Origin: Acidimicrobiales bacterium
GTDB lineage: Bacteria; Actinomycetota; Acidimicrobiia; Acidimicrobiales; Aldehydirespiratoraceae
Assembly (NCBI GenBank): GCA_029246685.1
Contig: JAQWMR010000019.1
Span: 100,138 to 164,137, forward strand
DNA length: 64,000 bases
Reading direction: 5' to 3'
The notes beneath the pieces are model-generated. The model made no database searches, had not been told where the DNA came from, and saw only the letters and a list, made by a program, of their open reading frames with translations. The position numbers and the translations under genes are program-made. Positions 46,877 to 55,539 of this stretch are shown here, in pieces (the first letter of the stretch is position 1; every line of letters starts with the position of its first letter).

Positions 46877-49582
46877 CCCGCGCCTGCCGCGAGGCGAGCG
46901 GAGGTCGCCCCTGCGTACACCGTCGCCCAAGAGACCGACGATCACGCCGGCCGCCAGCAGGAGCATCAGGGTGCTGCGACCGACATGCTCCGGGGTGAAC
47001 GAGAACTCGACGTCGTGAACGCCGGGCGGCACGACCACGCCCAGGAACGCGGCATCGGCTGTGACGAGTTCGGCGTCCGCACCGTCGATCGTCACGCGCC
47101 ATCCTGGGTAGTTCGCTTCCGAGGCCACAAGCAGTACAGCGAGATCGGTGTCGACCATCGCCGTGATCCGTCCCCGCCCGTAGTCGATGTCGGCGACGGA
47201 CGCGTCGGCGCCTACGGAGGGCAGCTCCGGGATCACCACGGATCGATCGACGACGGCGATGCCCGACGGGAGTCCGGCCGCGATCGCCGCAGCAGCGGCC
47301 TCCGGAGAAGCAAGCGTCACGGCGCCGTGCGCCAGACGCACCGGCTCGACCGGCCGATCGAGCACGATCACGTCGCCGACTCGGAGTAGTTCGTACGCGT
47401 CGTCGCCCGCGATCGTTCCCACCACCGCACTCCCCGCGTCGTTCACGCCAACCAACATCGTCGCGGCGGGAGCTGTCACAACGACGTTGACGGTGGAACC
47501 GAGCTGTAGATGCTCACCGAGCACCGCGAAGCTCACGGCGCCCGTGTCGGACGGCTCAACCCACCGCCGCTCGTTGGTGGTGCCATCGTCGGTCGTCACC
47601 GCGACGTCGACGAACCCGTCCGCGTCCGGGGCGAGCTCCACGAGCACGGCCCGCAGACCACCCTCCGGAACAGCGACGGTTCCCGCGAGCGGTTGCACCG
47701 CCGGATCGGCGCCCGCTGTGGCGCGAGGCGGTCCGCTGCGGGTGCCCGGCGGAGTTGAATCCGGGAACTGCGCCCACAGACCGACGGCCATGGCGTCCCA
47801 GATCGGCGACGCGATGTCGGTTCCCCGGGCGATGTTCGGATAGGTCGGCGTGCCGCCACCGGCGCGGCGCAACATGTCTGGGTCCACGGCGCGAAACAGC
47901 TCCTGGTAGCCGGGCGACTTGAGCAGCTGCCCGCGAGCGTCCGTGATGTCGAAGTGCTGCGTGGTGGATGGGAAGAACGTGCGGCCCTCCCCTGCCAACC
48001 GTTCGCCCGGACCGAGCTCGTTCTGCACGAGCGTGTGTGCCGGCGTGGCTGCGATCCGTTCGTCGCGGCTCACGATCGTCGGCACCGGCATGGCAAACGC
48101 CAACAGCTCCACCGCGACGATCACCACGAACCCGGCCCCGAGCTGATCGGCGTCCAACCGACCTCGCAGCCGGGCACCGACCATCCCGAGAGCGGCGAGC
48201 AGCGCGAGGATCGATGCGCTCGAAGCCGCGATCGACGGCCGAACGGCGTCGGCAGCGCGCGCGGCGTCGACCCACTCGAACATCGAGGGGACCATCACCA
48301 GCATGCCGAGGGTGCCGACTGCACCTATGGCTCGGAGCTCGCGGCGTCGATCCGCTCGGTCCTCGCACAGCCACTCGACACCGAGCGCCGCTCCGAGCGC
48401 GACGCCGAGACTGATGAGCACTTTCGCTCGCGTCATGACCCCACCCTGCGATCCGGTGAGGTCGCCGAGCGCAACGCCGAGTGGGCCGCCGACGTACGCG
48501 ATCAGGACCCCGACAAGGGCCACCACCAAGAGCCCCGCGGCAACGGATCGTCGTCGTCGATCCTCGCCGACCAGCCCGGCGACGAAGCCGACAAGCGCCA
48601 GTACGACGACGGATGCCCCGAGGTGGGTGTTGAACTCCACCCAGTTGCCCTGGCCGAACCACGGCTCGCCGACGGCGTCGCTCCCCCAGATCGCCGGAGC
48701 GACCGCAGTGAGCAGATATCCCAGGCCGGCCGACGAATCGTCCGGGTTGCCGACGCGGTGCGAGGTATCGGCCCAGTCGACGTACTCCGAGAAGCCGATC
48801 AGATGAGGTCCGGCGATCAGCAGGGCGAGGACGGCCGCACCGGCACCCACGAGCAGTCGCGGCGCCAGCCAGCGGCGCCGGTCTGTAGCACCGAACACCT
48901 CCGCGCCGAGCCGCACGATCGCGTAGAGCGATGCGCCAAACAACGTGTAGATGAGCACCGACGGGAAGTTGGCCCACACCATCAACCCGACGACGCCGCC
49001 CAGAGGAACGATCCGCCAGCGCTTCGGGTCGGCGATCATCCGCTCGATCGCCCACAACAGGCCAGGAGCGAGCGCGGCGACCGAGCTGTGGGGCCAGTTC
49101 ATCCAACCGACCATGAAGCCGGAGAGGCCAAACGCGACACCGCCGACAAGGCATGACACGCGACGAAGACCGACGGCACGGAGAAATCCCATGGCGAGAA
49201 CGATCGCGATCATGGCGCGAACGGCAGCAACCAGCCCGGGCGAGTACCAGGAGGGCGTGAACAGGTACGGCAACGCGAAGACCGGCGCGCCGGCCTTCAT
49301 GGTCGGCTGCCCGCCGGCGAGATCGGGGTTCCACCAGCCAAGGTCACCGGCGCGCAGGTCGTCCGCCGCGCTCGCCCAATGGGCGTGGATGTTGATCGGG
49401 TCGCCGGGGCCGTTCTCGAGCGAGTAGCTCTCGTGTTGGTACGCGTCGAACGGCGGCGCCGTCGCCACGAGGTCATCAGACACGAGGCTGCCGCCGCCGA
49501 ACAGCGCGGGCCAGAACGCGAACAGCACGACCGCGAGCGCGACCGAGAGCACAACGCGTCGTGAGGTAAGAACCGATCCCAT
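46874..49582 (-). CDS. YfhO-like polytopic membrane protein
   Basis: A 902-residue membrane protein. TM1 (about 10-27) is followed by a first loop with LVSDDLVATAPPFDAYQHES, the acidic loop of GT-C/YfhO proteins, and INIHAHWASAADDLRAGDLG; some twelve helices run to about 500. A soluble domain then ends in LVASEANYPGWRVTIDGADA and PPGVHDVEFSFTP, the YfhO C-terminal signature, and a last helix. YfhO proteins glycosylate teichoic acids or similar polymers outside the cell in firmicutes; here the acceptor is unknown. The ATG is nine bases after TAGCGT. Confidence 0.85.
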   Translation of the reverse strand: MGSVLTSRRVVLSVALAVVLFAFWPALFGGGSLVSDDLVATAPPFDAYQHESYSLENGPGDPINIHAHWASAADDLRAGDLGWWNPDLAGGQPTMKAGAPVFALPYLFTPSWYSPGLVAAVRAMIAIVLAMGFLRAVGLRRVSCLVGGVAFGLSGFMVGWMNWPHSSVAALAPGLLWAIERMIADPKRWRIVPLGGVVGLMVWANFPSVLIYTLFGASLYAIVRLGAEVFGATDRRRWLAPRLLVGAGAAVLALLIAGPHLIGFSEYVDWADTSHRVGNPDDSSAGLGYLLTAVAPAIWGSDAVGEPWFGQGNWVEFNTHLGASVVVLALVGFVAGLVGEDRRRRSVAAGLLVVALVGVLIAYVGGPLGVALGDLTGSQGGVMTRAKVLISLGVALGAALGVEWLCEDRADRRRELRAIGAVGTLGMLVMVPSMFEWVDAARAADAVRPSIAASSASILALLAALGMVGARLRGRLDADQLGAGFVVIVAVELLAFAMPVPTIVSRDERIAATPAHTLVQNELGPGERLAGEGRTFFPSTTQHFDITDARGQLLKSPGYQELFRAVDPDMLRRAGGGTPTYPNIARGTDIASPIWDAMAVGLWAQFPDSTPPGTRSGPPRATAGADPAVQPLAGTVAVPEGGLRAVLVELAPDADGFVDVAVTTDDGTTNERRWVEPSDTGAVSFAVLGEHLQLGSTVNVVVTAPAATMLVGVNDAGSAVVGTIAGDDAYELLRVGDVIVLDRPVEPVRLAHGAVTLASPEAAAAAIAAGLPSGIAVVDRSVVIPELPSVGADASVADIDYGRGRITAMVDTDLAVLLVASEANYPGWRVTIDGADAELVTADAAFLGVVVPPGVHDVEFSFTPEHVGRSTLMLLLAAGVIVGLLGDGVRRGDLRSPRGRRG

Positions 49583-49591
49583 CGCCGACGG

Positions 49592-49597
49592 ACGCTA
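49592..49597 (-). promoter_or_regulatory. -10-like hexamer TAGCGT for the YfhO-like operon
   Basis: TAGCGT on the minus strand nine bases before ATG 49582; it shares two bases with the plus-strand TAGCTT (49596-49601) ahead of the GT2 gene at 49613, so two divergent -10-like boxes overlap. Confidence 0.4.
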
Positions 49598-49612
49598 GCT
49601 TCGCTGACAGCC

Positions 49613-50959
49613 ATGGTTGCGCTCAGGACCATCCCTCCGGGATCCGACCCCCTACCGAACTCGTTCGCCGACGAGGACTTGGTGATCGCGCTCGACGCCG
49701 ACGCGGCCCTCGATGGCGCCGCTGCGGCTGCCCTCGTCGAGGCGGCGGCGACCTCGGAGGCCGACGCGTTCTATGGCGACATCGAGGTGGCCGGTCACCG
49801 CACGAGGCGTCCTGCGTGGAGCCCGACGCGTTTGCGGGCGGACCCGACGGCGGCCTCACCGGTCGCGGTCCGGGCTGGGTGGCTGCGCGCCACCGCCGCG
49901 GCCGGGGGCGACCCAGCGTTGCCTCTGCGCCTCGTCGAACAGCACGCGACAGTCGGCCATCTTCCGGCGACGCTGACCCGCCACAAGACGGCGCCCGAGT
50001 CGCCGAGCGACGCCGAGCAGGCCGCTCACCGGAGTCGAGTCCTCACCGCCGACGTATCCGCCAATGTCGACATCGTCATCCCTTCCGCCGGCTTCCCGAT
50101 CGAACCTGGTGGAGCGATGGCGATCGCCGGCCTCCTCGCGACCCTTCCAGTGAGCGCCAACGCCTCCATCCTGGTGGTGGTCGGCGACGAGTTCGTCGGC
50201 CGGATTGACGAGCTGACCGCTCGCAGCGACGTGCGCGTGATCACGCGACCCGCCGGCCCGTTCAACTTCTCGGCGGCGGTCAACCTCGGCCTTCAGCACG
50301 CCACCTCTGACCAGGTCCTCCTCCTGAACGACGACATGGCCGCGTTGACCCCGGATGCCGTTTCGGCCATGGCTGCACACCTCGCCGACCCAGGCGTCGC
50401 CGCCGTCGGGGCCCTCCTCACCTATCCCGACGGAACTATCCAGCACAACGGTGTCGTCCTCGATGACGCACGGCCGCTGCATTCGTTCGTCGGCTGGACG
50501 CCAGAGGCCACTGCGCCCCATGGCGGGCTGATCGCGCGCGAAGTCGCCGCCGTCACCGGAGCGTGTTTGCTGGCCCGTCGCCGCGATCTCCTCGCGGTCG
50601 GCGCGCTCTCAACGGGCTTCCCTCTCTCCTTCAACGACATCGACCTGTGCGTGCGCCTGCAGCGTGCCGTCGGACGCGTGGTCGTCGAGCCCGCCGCCCG
50701 ATTTACGCACCACGAGACGCTGAGTCGGCAGCCGGTCATCACTGCGGAGGAATGGGATCGTTGGATCGATCGGTGGGGCGAGATCGAGGACCCGTGGTAT
50801 CACCCGGGCCACCGACGGCCCGACGACCCGCACCAGCTCCATCGCAACGCCGACCATCTCGAACCGATCGAGGACCTCGCGCCCGCGGCCGAACTGGTGC
50901 GGTTCCCGTCATTGCGATCCCGAGTGCATCGCGGCCGCGCCGCGGCCGTCGGCGCCTGA
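49613..50959 (+). CDS. GT2 glycosyltransferase with degenerate N-terminal region
   Basis: A 448-residue protein. Residues 1-150 look like a remnant of a first GT2 domain (ADEDLVIALDADAALDGAAA, DAFYGDIEV), while residues about 150-400 form the active-type GT2 domain: VDIVIPSAGFPIEPGGAM, PAGPFNFSAAVNLGLQHAT, VLLLNDDM with the acidic pair, and SFNDIDLCVRLQRAVG. This two-part plan is common in COG1216-type rhamnosyl- or galactofuranosyltransferases. It opens a plus-strand set of GT2, coiled-coil and GT2 genes. Confidence 0.85.
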   Translation: MVALRTIPPGSDPLPNSFADEDLVIALDADAALDGAAAAALVEAAATSEADAFYGDIEVAGHRTRRPAWSPTRLRADPTAASPVAVRAGWLRATAAAGGDPALPLRLVEQHATVGHLPATLTRHKTAPESPSDAEQAAHRSRVLTADVSANVDIVIPSAGFPIEPGGAMAIAGLLATLPVSANASILVVVGDEFVGRIDELTARSDVRVITRPAGPFNFSAAVNLGLQHATSDQVLLLNDDMAALTPDAVSAMAAHLADPGVAAVGALLTYPDGTIQHNGVVLDDARPLHSFVGWTPEATAPHGGLIAREVAAVTGACLLARRRDLLAVGALSTGFPLSFNDIDLCVRLQRAVGRVVVEPAARFTHHETLSRQPVITAEEWDRWIDRWGEIEDPWYHPGHRRPDDPHQLHRNADHLEPIEDLAPAAELVRFPSLRSRVHRGRAAAVGA

Positions 50960-50961
50960 CC

Positions 50962-50967
50962 TATCGT
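50962..50967 (+). promoter_or_regulatory. -10-like hexamer TATCGT for the coiled-coil/GT2 pair
   Basis: TATCGT six bases before GTG 50974, just after the stop of the preceding GT2 gene; predicts a leaderless message. Confidence 0.45.
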
Positions 50968-50973
50968 CGGCCC

Positions 50974-51246
50974 GTGGCAACCTTCGACGATCTCCCTGTG
51001 AACGAAGGTGCTGATCCCGTCGAGAGCGCAGACCCCACGGTCCTACGGGCGGAGATCCTGCGCCTGCGAGAGAGCTTCCTCTCGTCGAACGGCCGCACGG
51101 AAGTGCTTCGGGACCGCATCACCGAGCTGGAAACGCGAGAGCGCGAGCTCGACGAAGCCAACCAAGACCTCCACACCGAACTCGCCCGCAATCCTGTGAT
51201 GCGCCTCGTCCGCGCCGTCCGCCGGCGGATCGGCAGCGGCGGATGA
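50974..51246 (+). CDS. Small coiled-coil protein, unknown function
   Basis: A 90-residue protein of acidic N-terminus, a coiled-coil-like stretch (LRAEILRLRESFLSSNGRTE and ITELETRERELDEANQDLH) and a basic C-terminus ARNPVMRLVRAVRRRIGSGG that could touch the membrane. The ARNPVMRLVRA ending resembles the tail of many GT2 proteins of glycan clusters, so it could be a detached accessory of the GT2 that follows. The gene overlaps that GT2 by ATGA. GTG 50974 is chosen because TATCGT lies six bases upstream. Confidence 0.65.
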   Translation: MATFDDLPVNEGADPVESADPTVLRAEILRLRESFLSSNGRTEVLRDRITELETRERELDEANQDLHTELARNPVMRLVRAVRRRIGSGG

Positions 51247-52199
51247 GTCGGCCGATCGACGGGCTGCCCGGGGCGCGCCCAGCCGCGATTGCACCCGGCT
51301 CGTTCACGGTGATCGTGCGCACCCAGGGGCGTCGCCCGCGATCGCTCCGGGAAGCACTCGATTCGATCGCGGCGCAAACGCACGATCACGTCGACACCGT
51401 GGTGGTCGTCCATGGAGACACTGCGGCCACGAGCGATGTGCGAGAGCAGATCGGCGCCCGAGCCGGCGTGACGGTCGTGAACACCACTGACACGGGCCGA
51501 GGCGCACCCTTGAACGTCGGCCTGCGCGCCGCTGCGGGCGACTACGTGTGCTTCCTCGACGACGACGATCTCGCCGAGCCGAACTGGATCGCCGAGGCCG
51601 CGACGGCCGCCGGATCTGCACCCGGCACCATCGTCCGGTCGGTGACCGCCACCCAGGCGTGGGCCACCGACGGCAGCGAGCAGCCGGCCCGGCCGATGGG
51701 CGAAATCGAGCATCCGTTCCCCGACCATTTCGACCTCCTCGCACACATGAGCGTCAACAACACGCCGATCTGCGCCCTCGCCTACCCGCGCCTCGCGCTC
51801 GAAGAACTCGATCTGTGGTTCGACGAAACGCTGCCCGTCTACGAGGACTGGGACCTACTCATGCGAGCCGCGATGCTGCTCGGGGTCACGTCGATCCCGG
51901 CGGTCACCACGCTGTACCGCCGCCTCGACAGCGGCAACGCAGACACGGCCGCAACGGTGGCCGAGTGGGAACAAGCACACGCGGCGGTGGTCGACCGACT
52001 GAGCGCCGCAGAGGTAGTTCTGCCTGCCGGCGATGCCAGGCGTCTCGCGGGAACCCACTTCGAACCGGGTAGTCGAAGCCGCCACGAACGGGAGCTGACA
52101 GAGCTCCACTCCGAGATGGCTCAGCTCACACGGTCACCCGTTCGGATGGTGAAGGCGCTGGGCGGTCGACTTCGGCAGAGCGCGCGGAACCGACGCTGA
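51243..52199 (+). CDS. GT2 glycosyltransferase
   Basis: A 318-residue GT-A enzyme: FTVIVRTQGRRPRSLREALD at the start, GYxxG-like GRGAPLNVGLRAAAGDYVCF, the DDDD motif in FLDDDDLAEPNW, and VYEDWDLLMRAAMLLG at the acceptor-base region. The C-terminus has a coiled stretch (RHERELTELHSEMAQL) and ends basic. It overlaps the coiled-coil gene upstream by ATGA and overlaps the convergent ligase-like gene by 74 bases at its 3' end. Confidence 0.86.
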   Translation: MSRPIDGLPGARPAAIAPGSFTVIVRTQGRRPRSLREALDSIAAQTHDHVDTVVVVHGDTAATSDVREQIGARAGVTVVNTTDTGRGAPLNVGLRAAAGDYVCFLDDDDLAEPNWIAEAATAAGSAPGTIVRSVTATQAWATDGSEQPARPMGEIEHPFPDHFDLLAHMSVNNTPICALAYPRLALEELDLWFDETLPVYEDWDLLMRAAMLLGVTSIPAVTTLYRRLDSGNADTAATVAEWEQAHAAVVDRLSAAEVVLPAGDARRLAGTHFEPGSRSRHERELTELHSEMAQLTRSPVRMVKALGGRLRQSARNRR

Positions 52200-53373
52200 G
52201 CGCCGCGACGAGAAGCAGCACCCAGTTGTAGGAGAACCAGAGCACGAAGCTCTCCGTCAGGTTCTCGATGACGAGAAACGAAATCGCCGAGAGCCAGGTC
52301 CACGTGGCAACGCTCGGTCGGCGCCATGCGGCGAGCCCGGCGTTCGCGAGGCCGACCGCCACCACGGCCGCGAAACTGGCCAGGCCGATGAGGCCGGCAC
52401 CAAGCCAGACGTCGTGGATGCTGCCATGGGCACTCCCGCGTTGGAGCAGCTCGTGGCCGGAGGTGAAGTCCGGTTGGGTCCACATCGTGAACCATCCGTG
52501 GCCCTGCCAGGTGCGCTCACCGATCTGGTTCCCGACCAGATCCCAGATGGTGCGCCGCTGGATGAATGTGGACTCGTCCCAGAGCGAGGCGACAACCGCG
52601 GTCACGACACCAGCGCCACCAACGGCAATCATCGGTCCGACGACGAGCGCCGGCCAACCCCATCGATCCCTCGCTCGTCTCGTCCCGACGACCACAAGCC
52701 CGATTCCCGCGGCAGTGAACATCGCCAGCCACGCCGTGCGGCTGCCGCTTCCGAGCATCAGCACCGCGCCGAGCACCGCTAGGCAGATCGCCCCGACGCG
52801 CACTCGGCCCCGTCGTTCGATCGCCAACCCGACAGCCAGGATCACGGTGAGCGCGGCAACGGGGGCGAGCGAGTTCCGGTTGGTGAAAATCCCCCGCCAG
52901 TCGTCGTTCTTGTCCTGTCCTATCGAGTCGCTGAACGCGATGGCCGCCGCGCTGGCGACCAGCACCACGGTGCACGCAAGGAGCACGACCGTCCGCAGGT
53001 CATCGAAGCGGAGCTGCGCCAGCAACCACGCGAAGCAGGCGAGCCCGATGTACATCGCGGCGCGGCCCCGAGTGATGTCGGGCGCAACGCTCCACAGGCT
53101 CGTCGCGAAGATCCACGCAGTGAGGCCGCCGACGAGAACGATGGCGGCGCGCTGGGCCTTGGACACCCTCGACCATCGCCCGGGCCCGAAAGCGGTCATC
53201 GCCACGACGGCCGTAGCGGCGACCGCCAATGCGATGAGGGACTCTCGCACGACCGGTCCGTCCCAGTCCCACCAGTGCTCGAACACCCGGAACTGCAAGA
53301 AGAAGGCAGGCCCGTTCATGCAGACGACCACGCCGAGCGCAAGTAGCGCGAGACGGGCACGTGACGTCGGCAT
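52126..53373 (-). CDS. O-antigen ligase/polymerase-like membrane protein (WaaL/Wzy type)
   Basis: A 415-residue protein with about eleven helices. The central extracytoplasmic stretch contains DWRGIFTNRNSLAPVAALTV, LMLGSGSRTAWLAMF and, before a late helix, the loop TWQGHGWFTMW with GSAHGSIHDVWLGAGLIG, where the arginines and the His of O-antigen ligase (PF04932) proteins lie. It would either ligate or polymerise lipid-linked glycans outside the membrane. ATG 53373 is set by TACGAT six bases upstream. The last 74 bases overlap the convergent GT2 gene. Confidence 0.85.
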   Translation of the reverse strand: MPTSRARLALLALGVVVCMNGPAFFLQFRVFEHWWDWDGPVVRESLIALAVAATAVVAMTAFGPGRWSRVSKAQRAAIVLVGGLTAWIFATSLWSVAPDITRGRAAMYIGLACFAWLLAQLRFDDLRTVVLLACTVVLVASAAAIAFSDSIGQDKNDDWRGIFTNRNSLAPVAALTVILAVGLAIERRGRVRVGAICLAVLGAVLMLGSGSRTAWLAMFTAAGIGLVVVGTRRARDRWGWPALVVGPMIAVGGAGVVTAVVASLWDESTFIQRRTIWDLVGNQIGERTWQGHGWFTMWTQPDFTSGHELLQRGSAHGSIHDVWLGAGLIGLASFAAVVAVGLANAGLAAWRRPSVATWTWLSAISFLVIENLTESFVLWFSYNWVLLLVAALSVGSARSAEVDRPAPSPSERVTV

Positions 53374-53379
53374 CGTCCC

Positions 53380-53385
53380 ATCGTA
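53380..53385 (-). promoter_or_regulatory. -10-like hexamer TACGAT for the O-antigen-ligase-like gene
   Basis: TACGAT on the minus strand exactly six bases before ATG 53373. Divergent to TAGGAT at 53401-53406 in a 43-base gap. Confidence 0.5.
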
Positions 53386-53400
53386 CCGACCGGGAGTCGG

Positions 53401-53406
53401 TAGGAT
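53401..53406 (+). promoter_or_regulatory. -10-like hexamer TAGGAT for the ABC exporter operon
   Basis: TAGGAT ten bases before ATG 53417 (Wzm-type permease); the minus-strand TACGAT is 15 bases away, so one regulator could affect both directions. Confidence 0.4.
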
Positions 53407-53416
53407 CCGATCGGTC

Positions 53417-54229
53417 ATGCCCACCCTTTCGCCATCGATGCGCAAGAGCGCGTCGCTGATCTACCACTTCGCGGAACGCGAATCGAAGGCCCGCTACAAG
53501 CGCAGCCTCCTGGGCTGGTTCTGGTCGTTCATGAACCCGCTCACCACAGTGCTCGTCTACAACTTCGTTTTCGGCGTCGTCTACGGCGCGAAGGCACCCC
53601 TCACGGACAACGGCAAGGCGGAGAGCTTCGGCCTCTACCTCTTCACCGGACTTGTGGTGTGGTCGGTCTTCACCGGGGTCGTCAACGGCTCCATGGGATG
53701 GCTCGCCGGCGTGAGCGAGCTCCGCAAGAAGATCTATTTCCCCACCGAGACCGCGTTGCTCGGCGGAGCCGCCGCGAACGCGGTCCAGACCAGCCTCGAG
53801 GCCGTCGTGCTGATCACCATCATGATCGCGTTCGCCAACATCTCGTGGACCGTGATCTTCCTGTTCGTCGCGCTGACCCTCGTGATGCTCTTCGCCCTCG
53901 GTATCGGTTTCATCGTGTCGGTCTTCAACGCCCGCTATCGCGACATGCAGTACCTGATGGGAATCCTGCTCGGCGTCGCCTTCTTCGCCGTGCCGATCGT
54001 GTACACGGAGGAGCTTCTGAACCGGCAAGAGGTTCCGGATCTCGTTCGCGTGTTCGTGACGTGGAATCCGCCCGCCCTCTTCGTGGAGATCGCCCGCGAC
54101 GCGATGTACTTCCTCGAGGTCCCCCAGTGGAACCGGCTGCTCGCGGCAACGGTCTGGGCCGTCGTGACCTTCACGGTCGGTTGGGTCTTTTTCCGGTCCA
54201 AGAGCATGGAAATCAGCGAAGAGCCATGA
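53417..54229 (+). CDS. wzm: ABC-2 polysaccharide export permease (Wzm-like)
   Basis: A 270-residue ABC-2 type permease with six helices. The N-terminal amphipathic region with ERESKARYKRSLLGWFWSF and the following FMNPLTTVLVYNFVF are characteristic of Wzm/TagG-type polysaccharide or teichoic-acid exporters. It pairs with the Wzt-like ATPase whose start overlaps its stop (ATGA) to flip lipid-linked glycans to the outer face. ATG 53417 is used; ATG 53438 is possible. Confidence 0.92.
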   Translation: MPTLSPSMRKSASLIYHFAERESKARYKRSLLGWFWSFMNPLTTVLVYNFVFGVVYGAKAPLTDNGKAESFGLYLFTGLVVWSVFTGVVNGSMGWLAGVSELRKKIYFPTETALLGGAAANAVQTSLEAVVLITIMIAFANISWTVIFLFVALTLVMLFALGIGFIVSVFNARYRDMQYLMGILLGVAFFAVPIVYTEELLNRQEVPDLVRVFVTWNPPALFVEIARDAMYFLEVPQWNRLLAATVWAVVTFTVGWVFFRSKSMEISEEP

Positions 54230-54993
54230 GCACGCGTGCGATCTCCGTCGACGGTGTCTCGAAGAAGTTCCGGCTCGAGCGCAACCGTCCCAGCTCGATC
54301 AAAGAAGCGATCCTGCGCATCGGCAAAACCAACGACGCGGACGACTTCTGGGTGCTGCGCGACATCCAACTCCAGATCGAGCGGGGCTCGTTCTTCGGCC
54401 TCATCGGCCACAACGGCAGCGGCAAGTCCACGCTGCTGCGCCTCATGGCCGGGATCCACCGTCCCACCACCGGGACCATCGAATCCGACGGGCGCCTCTC
54501 GGCTCTTCTCGAGCTCGGCTCCGGGTTCCACCCTGACCTGACCGGACGGGAGAACGTCTTCCTCAACGGCGCGATGCTCGGCCTCAGCCGGAAGCAGATG
54601 GCCGAATCGATGGACACGATCATCGAGTTCAGCGGCATCGGCGACTTCATCGATGAGCCGGTGAAGATCTACTCGAGCGGCATGTACGTCCGCCTCGGCT
54701 TCGCCGTCGCGGTCAATGTCGACCCCGAGATCCTCCTCGTCGACGAGGTCATCGCGGTTGGCGACGAGGCATTCCAGCGCCGCTGTATGGCCCACATGAA
54801 CCTCCTGCGGGAGAAGGGCACCACGATCGTGCTCGTCAGCCACAACACTCGGCTGATGACCGAGCTGTGCGACACCATCGGGTGGCTCGACCACGGCCGG
54901 CTCATGGAGGTCGGCCCCTCCGAGGGCGTGATCGCCAGCTACCTCGCAGCCGTCGACGCCGACGGCGACAACAAGCTCACCACCCGGGACTGA
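54226..54993 (+). CDS. wzt: ABC polysaccharide export ATPase (Wzt-like, no carbohydrate-binding domain)
   Basis: A 255-residue ATPase: Walker A GHNGSGKST at 61-69, the ELGSGFHPDLTGRENVFLNG segment specific to Wzt/TagH exporters, the signature IYSSGMYVRLGFAVA and Walker B ILLVDEVIAVGDE. It ends soon after the nucleotide domain, so it lacks the C-terminal glycan-recognition domain of E. coli O9a Wzt and should act as a general exporter of TagH-like short type. It is coupled to the permease. Confidence 0.92.
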   Translation: MSTRAISVDGVSKKFRLERNRPSSIKEAILRIGKTNDADDFWVLRDIQLQIERGSFFGLIGHNGSGKSTLLRLMAGIHRPTTGTIESDGRLSALLELGSGFHPDLTGRENVFLNGAMLGLSRKQMAESMDTIIEFSGIGDFIDEPVKIYSSGMYVRLGFAVAVNVDPEILLVDEVIAVGDEAFQRRCMAHMNLLREKGTTIVLVSHNTRLMTELCDTIGWLDHGRLMEVGPSEGVIASYLAAVDADGDNKLTTRD

Positions 54994-55002
54994 TCAGCTC
55001 CG

Positions 55003-55539
55003 ATGCTCTCGCTGTCGCTTCGTCGGCCATCCGCACTGCGTATCGACACGCATCATCGAACGGCGACGGAGGCCGACTCCACGCACGATCCGGATTCGTC
55101 GCATCACCGCCTCACCCAGAGCCGGATCGTCGGCCATGAACCGGCGCAGTTCGCCCGCGGCGCCGACGCCCTCCTCTCACTGGCGATGCACCGAGACGCC
55201 GGCGTGCGGCCGCTTCGAGGAACCGTCGATACGGGCGAGACGGTCACGGTTGCCACTCGAGTCCTGGTGGTGTGGGTGCTCTTCTCCTGTCGCGTCGAGG
55301 AGGTGACGCGAACGGACGATGGGGCCTCGTTTCGCTACGTCACCCTTCCGGGCCACCCCGAAGAGGGCGAGGAGACCTTCACCCTTCGACTTCTCCCAAA
55401 CGGCGACGTGCAACTCGACATCGTCGCCAATGCTCGACCAACCGGCGCGCTCGTCCGCGCCCTCGGGCCGATCGCGATGGCGCTGCAGCGCCGCGCGACG
55501 AAGCGCTACCTCGACGCGCTGGAGTCGCTCGCCGACTGA
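55003..55539 (+). CDS. DUF1990 family protein
   Basis: A 178-residue protein with the DUF1990 (PF09348) pattern: FARGADALLSLAMHRDAGVR, CRVEEV, the signature YVTLPGHPEEGEETFTLRL and, near the end, GPIAMALQRRATKRYLDALE. Function of the family is unknown. It begins nine bases after wzt, so it is probably co-transcribed, though no link to glycan export is known. The first 35 residues are low-complexity, so a later start is possible. Its 3' end overlaps the convergent GT2 gene by 34 bases. Confidence 0.78.
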   Translation: MLSLSLRRPSALRIDTHHRTATEADSTHDPDSSHHRLTQSRIVGHEPAQFARGADALLSLAMHRDAGVRPLRGTVDTGETVTVATRVLVVWVLFSCRVEEVTRTDDGASFRYVTLPGHPEEGEETFTLRLLPNGDVQLDIVANARPTGALVRALGPIAMALQRRATKRYLDALESLAD

